DNA of 64,000 nucleotides from positions 56,678-120,677 of the forward strand of contig NZ_FNBW01000018.1 in NCBI RefSeq assembly GCF_900102465.1, in the 5' to 3' direction. Position numbers and translations under genes: made by a program. The stretch is from Thalassobaculum litoreum DSM 18839. Its GTDB lineage: Bacteria; Pseudomonadota; Alphaproteobacteria; Thalassobaculales; Thalassobaculaceae. The notes beneath the pieces were generated by a model. The model made no database searches. It had not been told where the DNA came from and saw only the letters and a list, made by a program, of their open reading frames with translations. Each line of letters opens with the position of its first letter. The stretch's first letter is position 1. Shown piece after piece: positions 1 through 8,514 of this stretch.

Positions 1-1
1 C

Positions 2-229
2 AGTCCGCGCGCCGTGCTGGGCCGGGTCAACGCGGTGATCCAGACCACGATCTACGGCGCACGACCGCTCGGCGCCCTCTGCGGCGGGTTTCTGATCTCG
101 GCCACCTCGCCCGAGACCGCGGTGGCCTTCGTCGCCCTCGCCTACGGCCTATCCTTCGCCGCGGCCGCCTTCAGCAGGTTGCGGTCGATCCGCAGCTATG
201 GCGACCTCGCCACCGCGGAGGCTGGCTGA
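2..229 (+). CDS. MFS transporter, C-terminal fragment (gene starts before window)
   Basis: The reading frame is open from the left edge and ends in TGA at 227-229, leaving the last 75 residues. The fragment contains GRVNAVIQTTIYGARPLGAL, which resembles the loop and helix of MFS_3/EntS-like drug or siderophore exporters, followed by two hydrophobic helices and a short cytoplasmic tail. The upstream part is outside the window, so substrate and true start cannot be judged. Its stop codon directly abuts the stop of the convergent oxidoreductase at 230, with no terminator between them. Confidence 0.8.
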   Translation, partial: SPRAVLGRVNAVIQTTIYGARPLGALCGGFLISATSPETAVAFVALAYGLSFAAAAFSRLRSIRSYGDLATAEAG

Positions 230-1606
230 TCATCTGGCCCGCTTCAGTTCCTGACGGTCGGTGCGGCGGTTCCAGGGCAGCCAGACCGAGAAGGCCATGG
301 AGGCGAGCCCGGGGAAAGCCACGGGGTCCGCCTTGGTGATCGGGACCGGCAGGCCCTGGTTCGACCCGCCGGCCAGCCACAGGGCGATCCGGCGGCCGAG
401 GGCCGTGGTCATGGCCATGCCCCGGCCGTTGCAGGCGATCGCCGACCAGGCCTGGTCGTCCTCGCGCTCGCCCAGGGTCATCAGGCGCGGCATGAAGTCC
501 CGCGCCGCGGCCAGCCGGCCCTGCCAGGCATAGGCGCACTCCATTGGCGGCAGTTGCGGCAGCATCTCGCTCAGCCGCGCCAGGTGATAGCTCTTCGCCC
601 GCTCGGCCGAGCCGAAGGGCGAGGCGAGCAACCCGCCGGTCACGATCCGGTTGTCCCAGGTCCAGCGATAGGCGACCAGTTCCTTGCGGGTATCGGCGGA
701 GGCCCTGTCGTTCGGCAGCACGCTGTCGCGCAGGGCCGGATCCAGCGGCTGGGTCGCCATCTGGAACAGGGTGATCGGGAACTGGGTCGCCTCGGCCCGG
801 GGTGCCAGACCGTCGCCGGTGGCGTTGGTCGTCAGCAACAGGCGCCGGGCGATCACCGCGCCGCCGTCGGTCGACACCCGCCAGCGGTCGCCCTGGCGCT
901 CGATCCCGCGGGCGCGGGACCCGGTGAACAGCGTCGCCCCCGCCTTCACCGCCGCCCCGGCCAGCCCGCGGCAATAGGCCAGCGGGTTCAGATGGCCGCC
1001 CGAGGTGTCGAGAAAGGCGCCGTGATAGACGGTGCTGCCGGTCTCGTGGACCGCCTCGTCCCGCGACAGCGCCTGCACCGGGCGGCCCAGCTTCTGCCAC
1101 TGCGCGACCCGGTCCTCCAGCCACGCCCGCTTCTCCGGCGTGTGGATCGGCTGGATCCAGCCGCTCTGCCGGGCCTCGCAGTCGATGCCGTGGCGCCGGA
1201 TCAGGTCGAAGACGAGTTCGCCGCCCTGGCCGATCATCTCGCAGACCTGCAGGCCGTAGTCGGGGCCCAGGGCCTTGCGCATGACCGTGGGATCGAGACC
1301 GGTCAGCAGGTTCGGCACCACGAAGCCGGTGTTGCGGCCCGAGGCGCCGAAGCCCGGCTCGTCCGCCTCCAGCACCGTAACCTCGACACCGGCCTCGGCC
1401 AGATGCAGGGCGGTGGAGAAGCCCAGATAGCCGCCGCCGACGACCGCAACATCGGTTTCCACCTCCCCCGCCAGAGGTCCGGTCTCGGGCCCGGCCGGCG
1501 CCGTGGCATGCCAGAACGAGGACTGAAACGACACCGAGGGATGCGGGGCCGCCGCAAGCCGCTCGAACAGGGTGGGGCTGTAGCCCTCATGCGCGATCTT
1601 CGTCAT
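230..1606 (-). CDS. FAD-dependent oxidoreductase (DAO/PuuB-like)
   Basis: A 458-residue protein of the D-amino-acid oxidase superfamily. The dinucleotide-binding motif VAVVGGGYLG lies at residues 53-62, a ribose-binding Glu about 18 residues later, and GASGRNTGF at 87-95 is typical of the gamma-glutamylputrescine oxidase/glycine oxidase-like branch. The C-terminal GRGMAMTTALGRRIA closes the FAD site. It probably oxidises a secondary or primary amine in the cytoplasm; the substrate is not readable from sequence. I chose ATG 1606 because the 50 codons upstream are Arg/Cys-rich low-complexity sequence running through an 18-bp tandem repeat. The gene is divergent from an MFS carrier, so oxidase and importer may act on one compound. 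Confidence 0.85.
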   Translation of the reverse strand: MTKIAHEGYSPTLFERLAAAPHPSVSFQSSFWHATAPAGPETGPLAGEVETDVAVVGGGYLGFSTALHLAEAGVEVTVLEADEPGFGASGRNTGFVVPNLLTGLDPTVMRKALGPDYGLQVCEMIGQGGELVFDLIRRHGIDCEARQSGWIQPIHTPEKRAWLEDRVAQWQKLGRPVQALSRDEAVHETGSTVYHGAFLDTSGGHLNPLAYCRGLAGAAVKAGATLFTGSRARGIERQGDRWRVSTDGGAVIARRLLLTTNATGDGLAPRAEATQFPITLFQMATQPLDPALRDSVLPNDRASADTRKELVAYRWTWDNRIVTGGLLASPFGSAERAKSYHLARLSEMLPQLPPMECAYAWQGRLAAARDFMPRLMTLGEREDDQAWSAIACNGRGMAMTTALGRRIALWLAGGSNQGLPVPITKADPVAFPGLASMAFSVWLPWNRRTDRQELKRAR

Positions 1607-1692
1607 GGCCCCGATGCTAGATCGGGACGCGGCGCTGCGGAATGCCCTATCGGTCGGCATCCGCGCGCCGATCGAACGATCCCTGCCCCTCC

Positions 1693-1740
1693 GGCATTTT
1701 CGCCCACTCTGGCATTTTCGCCCCCTCTGGCATTTTCGCC
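1693..1740. repeat. 18-bp tandem repeat, three copies, between divergent genes
   Basis: The 12-mer GGCATTTTCGCC occurs at 1693-1704, 1711-1722 and 1729-1740, exactly 18 bp apart, in near-identical 18-bp units. Each 12-mer is a dyad (GGC-N6-GCC). The array sits between the starts of the amine oxidase (1606, minus) and the MFS carrier (1792, plus), where operator sites for a shared regulator would be expected. Function is inferred only. Confidence 0.8.
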
Positions 1741-1791
1741 TTTGCAGGAATTGCACTACCCCTGCGCCGGATGTCCCTGTCTAGTGCCGGC

Positions 1792-3021
1792 ATGACCCAG
1801 ACCGCCGACCCTCAATCGGAAAACAAGCCAAGCCTGCGCGACCTGCTGGTGGTGGTGTTCTTCACCACCATGGTGATGACGCTGGCCAGCATGGCCGTGC
1901 TGTGGATCCCGGCGATCGCCCCGGCGGTGGCCGCCGATCTGGACGTGTCGCCGTCCCTGGTCGGCTATCAGTTCACCCTGGCCTATATGGGCGCAATGAC
2001 GACCAGCCTGCTGGTCGGCGGCTTCGTCCAGCGTTTCGGCGCGTGGCGCACGAGCCAGAGCAGCCTCGGCATGCTGGCGATCGGCCACCTGATCCTCATG
2101 AGCGGACATCTGGAACTGATGGTCTTCGGCTCGCTCGCCACCGGCTTCGGCTATGGCATGATGAACCCGCCGGCGTTGGATCTGCTCAACCGGGTGGTGA
2201 CGCCGTCGAACCGCAATCTGGTGTTCTCGGTGCGGTTCACCGGCGTGCCGATCGGCGGCGTTCTCGCCAGCCTGGTGGCGCCGTCGCTGACCCTGGCCTT
2301 CGGCTGGCAGGCCACCATGCTGGTGGTCGGCGCGCTGGGCCTGTTGCTGTTCGTCGCCATGCAGCCGCTGCGCGCCAGGTTCGACGCCAACCGGCAGCCG
2401 GACGCGGCGGTCGTGCGCGACCCGTTCTCCGGCCTCCGGTTGGTGCTGCGGTCGCGGGCGCTCCGCTTCTTCGCCTTCACGGGCCTGTGCTTCGCCGCCG
2501 TGCAACTCTCGCTGATGTCCTTCACCGTGACCCTGCTGGTGGACGAGGTCGGCTGGACGCTGGTCACGGCCGGCGTCGCCTTGTCCTGCGTCCAGGTGGC
2601 CGGGGTGATCGGCCGCGTGAGCTGGGGCGTGATCGCCGACCGGCTGCGCTCGAGCACCGCCGTCCTCATCCTGATCGGCAGCGCCATGACGGTCGCCAGC
2701 CTGACCGCCTCGCAGATCGAGGCGGATTGGCCGCAGTTCGTGGTCTTCGGGTTCTTCTTCGTCTTCGGCATCGTGGCGGTCGGCTGGAACGGCGTGTTCG
2801 CGAGCGAGGCGGCCCGGATCAGCCCGCCGGGCAACATCGGACACACCACCGGCGGCGTGCTGTTCGTCACCTTCTCCGGCGTGCTGTTCGGACCGGTGGT
2901 GTTCTCCATGCTGTATCAGGTGACGGGCAGCTATTCGGCGACGTTCCTCGCATCGGCGGCACTCGCGGCCCTGGGCGTGGTGTTCCTCGGGATCTCGCGC
3001 CGCGCCGCCCGCGCTCAGTAA
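1792..3021 (+). CDS. MFS transporter
   Basis: A 409-residue polytopic inner-membrane protein with about 12 hydrophobic helices, starting near residue 16 (LLVVVFFTTMVMTLASMAVL). It has the usual MFS layout: a loop with RFGAWRTSQ between helices 2 and 3 and a long central cytoplasmic loop rich in Arg. No substrate-specific motif was recognised. ATG 1792 (MTQTADPQ) gives a normal cytoplasmic N-terminus; an in-frame ATG at 1771 is possible and neither has a strong Shine-Dalgarno. It is divergent from the amine oxidase across the repeat array, and its 3' end overlaps the convergent DUF3179 gene by 7 bases. Confidence 0.85.
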   Translation: MTQTADPQSENKPSLRDLLVVVFFTTMVMTLASMAVLWIPAIAPAVAADLDVSPSLVGYQFTLAYMGAMTTSLLVGGFVQRFGAWRTSQSSLGMLAIGHLILMSGHLELMVFGSLATGFGYGMMNPPALDLLNRVVTPSNRNLVFSVRFTGVPIGGVLASLVAPSLTLAFGWQATMLVVGALGLLLFVAMQPLRARFDANRQPDAAVVRDPFSGLRLVLRSRALRFFAFTGLCFAAVQLSLMSFTVTLLVDEVGWTLVTAGVALSCVQVAGVIGRVSWGVIADRLRSSTAVLILIGSAMTVASLTASQIEADWPQFVVFGFFFVFGIVAVGWNGVFASEAARISPPGNIGHTTGGVLFVTFSGVLFGPVVFSMLYQVTGSYSATFLASAALAALGVVFLGISRRAARAQ

Positions 3022-3977
3022 ACGATCTTGCCGTCCGGCCGGAAGGCGTGGAACACGAAGGCGAAGGTGATCTCGTGGGCCACGTCGGTGCCGTCGCGGG
3101 TCACCACCACATTGCCGATATCCCGGCCCTCGGCGATCTTGCGGGTGTCCAGGGCGGAGTTCTGCCCCGGTTCCCAGGTGATCATCAGATCGCCGTCGCT
3201 CCACCAGCCCTTCTTGCGCAGCATCGCCAGGCTCCAGGCCATGTCGCCGATCACCACGACCCGCGCCATCGGCGCCAGCCCCTCGGGCATGGAGCCGTCA
3301 TAGAGGAAGGGCACCGGCATGCTGTCATATCCCTTGTAGGGATTGATGCCGTAGGGCCGGGCCTTAGGGTCGTTCGGGATCAGGACCTGTCCGTCGGGGT
3401 GGCGTTCGGCGAACCGCTCTGCGCTCTCCATCCGCGCCGGGACCGAGCGCAGCCGCTGACCGGTCATGTCGCCGACAATCCCCTCGCCGGTGTACTGCTG
3501 CCACCAGCTCTCGGTCTCGCGGTCGTACATGATCAGCCCGGAGTTCCGGATGTTGCCGGTGGTGCCGAACTCGAGCGGCCGGCCCTCGACCCGCCGGTCG
3601 AAGACGATGGCGGCGTTGCAAAGCGGACAGTAGGTGACCGCCACCGGTATGCCGCCGACCGTGTCGTTGACGATCTCGTGCCAGATCAGAATCCGCAGGG
3701 GATAGGCGCGGGCGTCGCCGGAGATCGCGACGGAGACCACCGGCTCGGTCGGCGCAACCCCGGCGAACCCGCCGGTCACATCGGCGAAGAGCGGATCGTC
3801 GATCGAGGGAATGCCGTCGCGGACCGGACCGCCGGAGCTGATCTCGTCCAGCGGCACCGAATGGACCGAGAAATCCGTATCCGGCCACGCCTGCTCCCAG
3901 GCGTTGCCCGCCTCGACGGCGGAAGAGACCAGGAGGAACGCGGCGATCAGCACAGGCAGGACACGAAGATCAGGCAT
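3015..3977 (-). CDS. DUF3179 domain-containing exported protein
   Basis: A 320-residue protein with an N-terminal signal peptide (hydrophobic residues 5-20, cleavage likely near VEA-G). The rest matches the DUF3179 family: the hallmark YCPLCN at 116-121 followed by AAIVFDR, then GTTGNIRNSGLIMYDRETES and WWQQYTGEGIVG. The paired cysteines suggest a metal or redox site; the family has no settled function. ATG 3977 is preferred because the only upstream in-frame codon is a TTG at 3995. It is convergent with the MFS gene, sharing the last 7 bases. Confidence 0.85.
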   Translation of the reverse strand: MPDLRVLPVLIAAFLLVSSAVEAGNAWEQAWPDTDFSVHSVPLDEISSGGPVRDGIPSIDDPLFADVTGGFAGVAPTEPVVSVAISGDARAYPLRILIWHEIVNDTVGGIPVAVTYCPLCNAAIVFDRRVEGRPLEFGTTGNIRNSGLIMYDRETESWWQQYTGEGIVGDMTGQRLRSVPARMESAERFAERHPDGQVLIPNDPKARPYGINPYKGYDSMPVPFLYDGSMPEGLAPMARVVVIGDMAWSLAMLRKKGWWSDGDLMITWEPGQNSALDTRKIAEGRDIGNVVVTRDGTDVAHEITFAFVFHAFRPDGKIVY

Positions 3978-4057
3978 GGCTGAACAATGAGGCAACCCGG
4001 GCCTTCAACGGAAATCACGAACCGGAGAATACATCCAGATGGCCATTGCCGGCCGGT

Positions 4058-4408
4058 TCAGCCCGTGCCGAGCTTGGATGACCGGGACCGGATATTGGAC
4101 AGGCGGGGATCGGGCGGCAGCTCGCCGATCGGATCATCGATATCGCCGAACTGGCGGAACAGCTCGGCCGATTCGATCGCGGTGTTCTGGACCTTGCGGG
4201 TCTCGCGCGGGTTCAGCATGCCGAAGGCCTTGCCGGCGTGGCGGCGGTCGATCTCGGCAAGCGTATTCGCGGCCTTCACAACGGCCGCATGCACAAACCC
4301 CGTCCCGACGGTACGGTCAACCGCATCCGCCAGAATTTCCAAAGCCTTGCGCTCGGACTCGGTCTTTGCCATGAGCCACTCACACGCGTCCACAATGGAC
4401 GCCATCAT
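4058..4408 (-). CDS. Small hypothetical protein
   Basis: A predicted 116-residue, mostly helical soluble protein (two adjacent ATG starts at 4408 and 4405). It is not recognised. The first 60 residues are amphipathic helix-rich; the tail is Pro/Arg/Ser-rich and probably disordered. No signal peptide or membrane segment is seen. The upstream region 4409-4500 is AT-richer than the surroundings, as expected of a promoter, which supports a real gene, but there is no clear Shine-Dalgarno and no family match to back it. Confidence 0.5.
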   Translation of the reverse strand: MMASIVDACEWLMAKTESERKALEILADAVDRTVGTGFVHAAVVKAANTLAEIDRRHAGKAFGMLNPRETRKVQNTAIESAELFRQFGDIDDPIGELPPDPRLSNIRSRSSKLGTG

Positions 4409-4634
4409 CACCAACCGTTAGCCAGATTCAATGATTCGACCGAGTCGCGCAAGTGAATTTGATTTTATTGATATCTGATTCAGCGTTAACGGGCCGCGTG
4501 TATTTCAGATCGGAAAGCGGCTGCTTGTTCATTTCACGCGCCGGGAGTCGGAGACCTGGCGGCCCGCGCGTGCAATTGCCGTGATGTCCGCTCTCCGGTA
4601 GCGTTGGGCGTCGATGCCCTGCAGGAGTGCGGCG

Positions 4635-5060
4635 ATGAAAGTTCTGATTCCCCTCGTTGTCTTCGCCGGCCTGATCGCGCTCGCCGTCCGCATGACCCTG
4701 CGTCAGCTCCGTCTGGAACAACTCTCCGCATCGGGCGCCGCGCCTGCCGGCCCGAGCATCGTCGCCGCGGCCGACACGGCCGGGAAATTCCACCGGATCT
4801 CCGACGGGCTGGAGGAGATGCGCCGAGACTGGCATCCGGTCCGCTTCCCCTCAGGCTGGGAATCCCGCTGCGGCGGATTTCCCGAGGAGAAGGCCTACAG
4901 CGATTCAAACATGATTCTGCGCCGCGACTGGTGCACGGCACACTGCGAGGCGGCCTGGCGGGTCGAGGTGGTGCGCGGCGCGGCGCCGATCTTCTGGTTC
5001 CAGTCCGCGCGCGACGCCGGCGCCTTCGTCGATGCCTGGTTTCCGTTCAAGTGCTCGTGA
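4635..5060 (+). CDS. Small single-pass membrane-anchored hypothetical protein
   Basis: A 141-residue protein starting MKVLIPLVVFAGLIALAV, one N-terminal membrane anchor, then a hydrophilic domain with four cysteines (RCGG, WCTAHCEA and the C-terminal KCS) that would sit in the periplasm and could form disulfides. ATG 4635 is chosen because AGGAG lies 7-11 bases upstream (4623-4627). The family is not recognised. The stop is 15 bases from the end of the convergent nuclease gene. Confidence 0.65.
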   Translation: MKVLIPLVVFAGLIALAVRMTLRQLRLEQLSASGAAPAGPSIVAAADTAGKFHRISDGLEEMRRDWHPVRFPSGWESRCGGFPEEKAYSDSNMILRRDWCTAHCEAAWRVEVVRGAAPIFWFQSARDAGAFVDAWFPFKCS

Positions 5061-5075
5061 GGGGGCGGGCGGCGG

Positions 5076-5564
5076 CTACTGGTTCTGCTTCCGCCACTCG
5101 GCGGGATGCTCGAACTTGAGGCCCCAGATCCCCAGCTTCTCGCGCTTCGCCATGTTCTCCAAGGGGGCATAGTCCGGCCGTTCCTCCGGCAGGGCGACTG
5201 CCCACCCCGTGCGCACCATGCGGGTGTTCAGGTTCATGTCGCCGGCATAGCAGGTGCCGACCATCCGACCCTCCTCGTCGGCGCCCTCCTTGACGCAGAC
5301 CACGTCGTTGCGGCCGACCAACTCGCGCAGGGCATCCATCGCCTGAATGCCGCACTGATAGGGCCGGCCGAACTCGTTCTCGCAGTACTGGTCCATCTCC
5401 GGCGCGTCGATCCCGGACAGGCGGACATCGTCGCGACCGACCGACAGGGTATCGCCCGAGGTCACCGTCGGCCGGCCCTTGATCTGCTGTGCCTGAACGT
5501 CGGAGGTCACACCCACCAACCCCATGGCCAGCCCGAGGCCGGCCATCATCAAGGTTCTCCGCAT
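5076..5564 (-). CDS. Exported thermonuclease-like protein (SNase fold)
   Basis: A 162-residue protein with a signal peptide (MRRTLMMAGLGLAMGLVG, cleavage after VQA). The mature part follows the staphylococcal nuclease fold: GDTLSVGRDDVRLSGIDAPE carries the Arg and the PE Glu of the active site, and DEEGRMVGTCYAGDMNLN plus RMVRTGWAVAL match the second half. Two cysteine pairs suggest disulfides in the periplasm. ATG 5564 is preceded by GGGAA at good spacing. Small Alphaproteobacterial SNase-like proteins are common; nuclease activity here is inferred. Confidence 0.8.
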   Translation of the reverse strand: MRRTLMMAGLGLAMGLVGVTSDVQAQQIKGRPTVTSGDTLSVGRDDVRLSGIDAPEMDQYCENEFGRPYQCGIQAMDALRELVGRNDVVCVKEGADEEGRMVGTCYAGDMNLNTRMVRTGWAVALPEERPDYAPLENMAKREKLGIWGLKFEHPAEWRKQNQ

Positions 5565-5670
5565 ATTTCCCACTTTCGAGTTCTTCGAACGGTCGCTAAG
5601 GCGGGCGCAGTCTACATGAGATCGCGGTTCTGTCCGATACCCGGATTGATCGTCGGGATTAGTACCGGGA

Positions 5671-6501
5671 TCACAGGATCTCCAGGTGCTTTTTGGCCTT
5701 TGGCGGCGGGAACGCCGCGTCCAGGGCGGCGATATCCTCGTCGTCCAGCGCGACCTCAAGTGCGGCCAAATTCGCCCGCACATGCTCCTGGCGTGCCGCC
5801 TTGGGAATGGCGATCACGCCGTCGCGCCGCAGCACCCAGGCCAGCGCGATGGTGAGATCGGACACCCCATGCTTGTCGGCGATCGGCCGCAGCGCCTTGT
5901 GGCCACCCAGCCGACCCTGCTCCAGCGGCGAATAGGCCATGACCGGCATGCCCTTGCGATCGCACCAGGGCAGCAGGTCGAACTCGGGGCCCCGGCGAGT
6001 CAGGTTGTAGAGGATCTGGTTCGTCGCGCAGTTGCCCCGTCCGGCGTCCTGGACGTCCTCCATCTCGCCAGTATCGAAATTGCTGACGCCCCAATGACGG
6101 ATCTTGCCGTCCCGTTGCAACTGCTCGAAAGCGCCGAAGGTCTCTTCCAGCGGCGAGGATCCCGGCCAGTGCAGCAGATACAGATCGATGGTCTCGATCC
6201 CCATGCGCCGCAGGCTGGCCTCGCAGGCCTCGACCGTGCCGGTATGATCGGCGTTGTAGGGCAGGACCTTGGAGACGATGAACAACCCGTCGCGCCGGCC
6301 GGCGATGGCGTCGCCCACCACCTCCTCCGAGCCGCCGGACGCGTACATCTCCGCCGTGTCGATCAGGGTCATCCCGAGGTCGATGCCGAGCCGCAGGGCA
6401 TCCGCCTCGGCCGCGCGGTCGGAGCCGCGCTCTCCCATATGCCAGGTCCCCAGACCCAGCGCCGGGACGCTCTCGCCCCCGGGCAATGTCACCGTCTTCA
6501 T
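5671..6501 (-). CDS. Aldo/keto reductase
   Basis: A 276-residue NADPH-dependent oxidoreductase of the AKR superfamily. The catalytic tetrad is complete: D48 and Y53 in LIDTAEMY, K78 in IVSKV and H111 in LLHWPG; the cofactor-binding C-terminus has AIPKAARQEHVRANL. The protein would reduce aldehydes or ketones in the cytoplasm. ATG 6501 has a strong GGAGG 5 bases upstream. It is the last gene of a three-gene unit, starting 2 bases after the crotonase stop. Confidence 0.9.
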   Translation of the reverse strand: MKTVTLPGGESVPALGLGTWHMGERGSDRAAEADALRLGIDLGMTLIDTAEMYASGGSEEVVGDAIAGRRDGLFIVSKVLPYNADHTGTVEACEASLRRMGIETIDLYLLHWPGSSPLEETFGAFEQLQRDGKIRHWGVSNFDTGEMEDVQDAGRGNCATNQILYNLTRRGPEFDLLPWCDRKGMPVMAYSPLEQGRLGGHKALRPIADKHGVSDLTIALAWVLRRDGVIAIPKAARQEHVRANLAALEVALDDEDIAALDAAFPPPKAKKHLEIL

Positions 6502-6503
6502 GA

Positions 6504-7253
6504 TTACCTCCCCCGTGTGTCGCGGGCGCGACGTACCTCCTCCTGGTAGCGCATCACCCGATCCTTCAGGCCCGGCCGTGACGCCGAGGCGACCAGCGCC
6601 GCCATGTCCCGCGCCCGACCGTCTTCCAGTGTCAGCCCCGAGACCGTCGCCAGAATGCCACTCTCCAGCCGCGTCGCCATCGCCGTGGACCGTTCGATCT
6701 CGCCGGCCACCGCGTCTTCGTCGACCACAGCGTCGATCAGGCCGAGCGCCAGAGCCTCGTCCTGGTCGAGACGGTGGCCGCCGGCGACGATCTCCAGCGC
6801 CTTGTCCTGTCCGACCCGCCCGGCCAGCCGACGGGTACCCAGCGCGATGCCGAAACCGGCCCCCGGAAAGGCGAAGCGCCCGCTGCCGACCACGATACGC
6901 CGGCGGCAGGCGGCGACCAGGTCGGCCCCAGCCCCCATCGCCGCACCGCGGACCAGCGCCAGGGTCGGCACCGGCGCGTGATAGACCGCCTGCAGCAGGG
7001 TCTCGATCCGCACCAGCCGCAGCAGCAGATCGCCGTCGGTGAGCGCCTCCAGATCGCTGAGGTCGAAGCCGGCGCAGAAATGCCTGCCCTCGCCCTGCAG
7101 AACGATCAGCCGAACCCCATCGCCGGGTGCGGCCTCCACGGCCGGCAGCAGGGCCTCCACGATATCCGGGCCCAGGGCGTTGCTGCGGTCCGCCCGGTTC
7201 AGGGACAGGCGCAGGACCGCGCCGTCCCGGGCGACAAGAACCGGCTCGCTCAC
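6504..7253 (-). CDS. Enoyl-CoA hydratase/isomerase family protein, catalytic Glu residues replaced
   Basis: A 249-residue crotonase-fold protein. The oxyanion-hole segments are present (HFCAGFDLSDL near 58-68 and RGAAMGAGADL near 102-112). The two glutamates that act in true hydratases, 20 residues apart, are Asp111 and Gly131 here (GADL and FPGAGFG). It is therefore unlikely to be a standard 2-enoyl-CoA hydratase and may be an isomerase, hydrolase or other crotonase. The start is GTG 7253, overlapping the dehydrogenase stop by four bases (GTGA), which points to translational coupling. Confidence 0.85.
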   Translation of the reverse strand: MSEPVLVARDGAVLRLSLNRADRSNALGPDIVEALLPAVEAAPGDGVRLIVLQGEGRHFCAGFDLSDLEALTDGDLLLRLVRIETLLQAVYHAPVPTLALVRGAAMGAGADLVAACRRRIVVGSGRFAFPGAGFGIALGTRRLAGRVGQDKALEIVAGGHRLDQDEALALGLIDAVVDEDAVAGEIERSTAMATRLESGILATVSGLTLEDGRARDMAALVASASRPGLKDRVMRYQEEVRRARDTRGR

Positions 7254-8317
7254 CCCGTCGCTCCCAGCGCGTCGGCAATCGCCTTGCCGGCTTCCGTGGT
7301 GGAGGCGGTGCCGCCGAGATCGACCGTGCGCCCGGCCGGGGTGGCGAGCGCGGTATCGACCGCCGCCTCTAGCGCCATGGCGGCGCGCAGGGCGGTGTCG
7401 TCGCCGGAATTGCGGGCGATCCAGCCGATCAGCATGGCGGTCGACAGCACCAGGGAGGTCGGGTTGGCGATCCCCTTGCCGGCGATGTCCGGCGCCGTGC
7501 CGTGGGCGGCCTGGGCGATGGCGTATTTGTCACCGGCATTCAGCGAGCCGGCCACGCCGAGGCCGCCGGCGAGCTCGGAGGCCTGGTTCGACAGGATATC
7601 GCCGAACATGTTGGTGGTGCAGATCACGTCGAACCGCTCGGGCTCGCGCACCAGCAGCGAGGCCATGGCATCGACCAGCACCTCCTCCACCTCCAGCCCG
7701 CTCTCGTCATGCGCCGCTGCGATCACCGCGTTGCGGAACAGGCCGTCGGACAGCTTCAGGACGTTCGACTTGGTCACGATGGTCAGCTTCTTGCGCCGGC
7801 CCGCCGCCAGCGCCGCCGCCGTGCGGCCGATCCGCTCCGATCCCTGGCGGGTGATCTTGCGCACGGCCAGGGCCAGATCGGGGGTCGGCATGAACTCGCC
7901 GGAGCCGATATGCATGGTGCGGTCGGCATAGAAGCCTTCGGTATTCTCCCGCGCGATCACCAGGTCCATCGACTTGGCCAGAGACGGCACTCCGACGCGG
8001 GTGCGCGACGGCCGGATATTGGCATACAGGTCGAGACGCTTGCGGAACTCGGCCGACGGGTTCAGCCCGCCCTCGGCCGGCGGCGGATAGGAGGCGGTAT
8101 CGACCGGTCCGAGGATGACCCCGTCCACCGCGGTCGAGCGGGCGAAGGTGTCGTCGCTGACGGTGATGCCGTCCTGCTTGAGCCCCTGCAGCCCGACCCG
8201 CCCGGTCTCGATCTCAAGGCCGAGACGGAAGACCGATTCCAGCCGGTCGAGCACGCTGGCGACAACGTCCGAGATCTCCGGACCGATCCCGTCTCCGGGC
8301 AAAAGCAGCAGCTTCAT
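7250..8317 (-). CDS. Isocitrate/isopropylmalate dehydrogenase family protein
   Basis: A 355-residue beta-decarboxylating dehydrogenase. GDGIGPE lies at residues 8-14, the substrate Arg region RLDLYANIRP at 94-103, ARENTEGFYADR from 122, the Lys in IVTKSNVLKLSDGLF, and the metal-binding Asp residues in DAMASLL and TTNMFGDILSN. The ENTEGFY signature separates it from LeuB (which has a GG-type sequence there) and suggests an IDH- or tartrate/homoisocitrate-like substrate. It is the first gene of the unit with a crotonase and an aldo/keto reductase. ATG 8317 has GGGGAG upstream. Confidence 0.85.
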   Translation of the reverse strand: MKLLLLPGDGIGPEISDVVASVLDRLESVFRLGLEIETGRVGLQGLKQDGITVSDDTFARSTAVDGVILGPVDTASYPPPAEGGLNPSAEFRKRLDLYANIRPSRTRVGVPSLAKSMDLVIARENTEGFYADRTMHIGSGEFMPTPDLALAVRKITRQGSERIGRTAAALAAGRRKKLTIVTKSNVLKLSDGLFRNAVIAAAHDESGLEVEEVLVDAMASLLVREPERFDVICTTNMFGDILSNQASELAGGLGVAGSLNAGDKYAIAQAAHGTAPDIAGKGIANPTSLVLSTAMLIGWIARNSGDDTALRAAMALEAAVDTALATPAGRTVDLGGTASTTEAGKAIADALGATG

Positions 8318-8514
8318 TGTGTCTCCCCAGGGCCGACGGAGCGCGTCCGCCGAATTCCTTTTCTTGTAAGAGCCCCGCAACGAAAGCGTCACGGGCCACC
8401 GGTATCCAGAACGGCATAAAGACGCGCGGACAGACGCGTCTCGCTTCGACACCGCCCCGACCATTCCGGTCCCGCGGCAGGCCGCGCCGTTTCCGGCCTT
8501 AGGGAGACATACCC

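Noticed and set aside
8318..8514. Possible Pho box upstream of phoX
   Set aside because: No pair of CTGTCAT-like repeats 11 bp apart was found. There is an AGACGCG direct repeat (around 8420-8440), but it does not fit PhoB sites.
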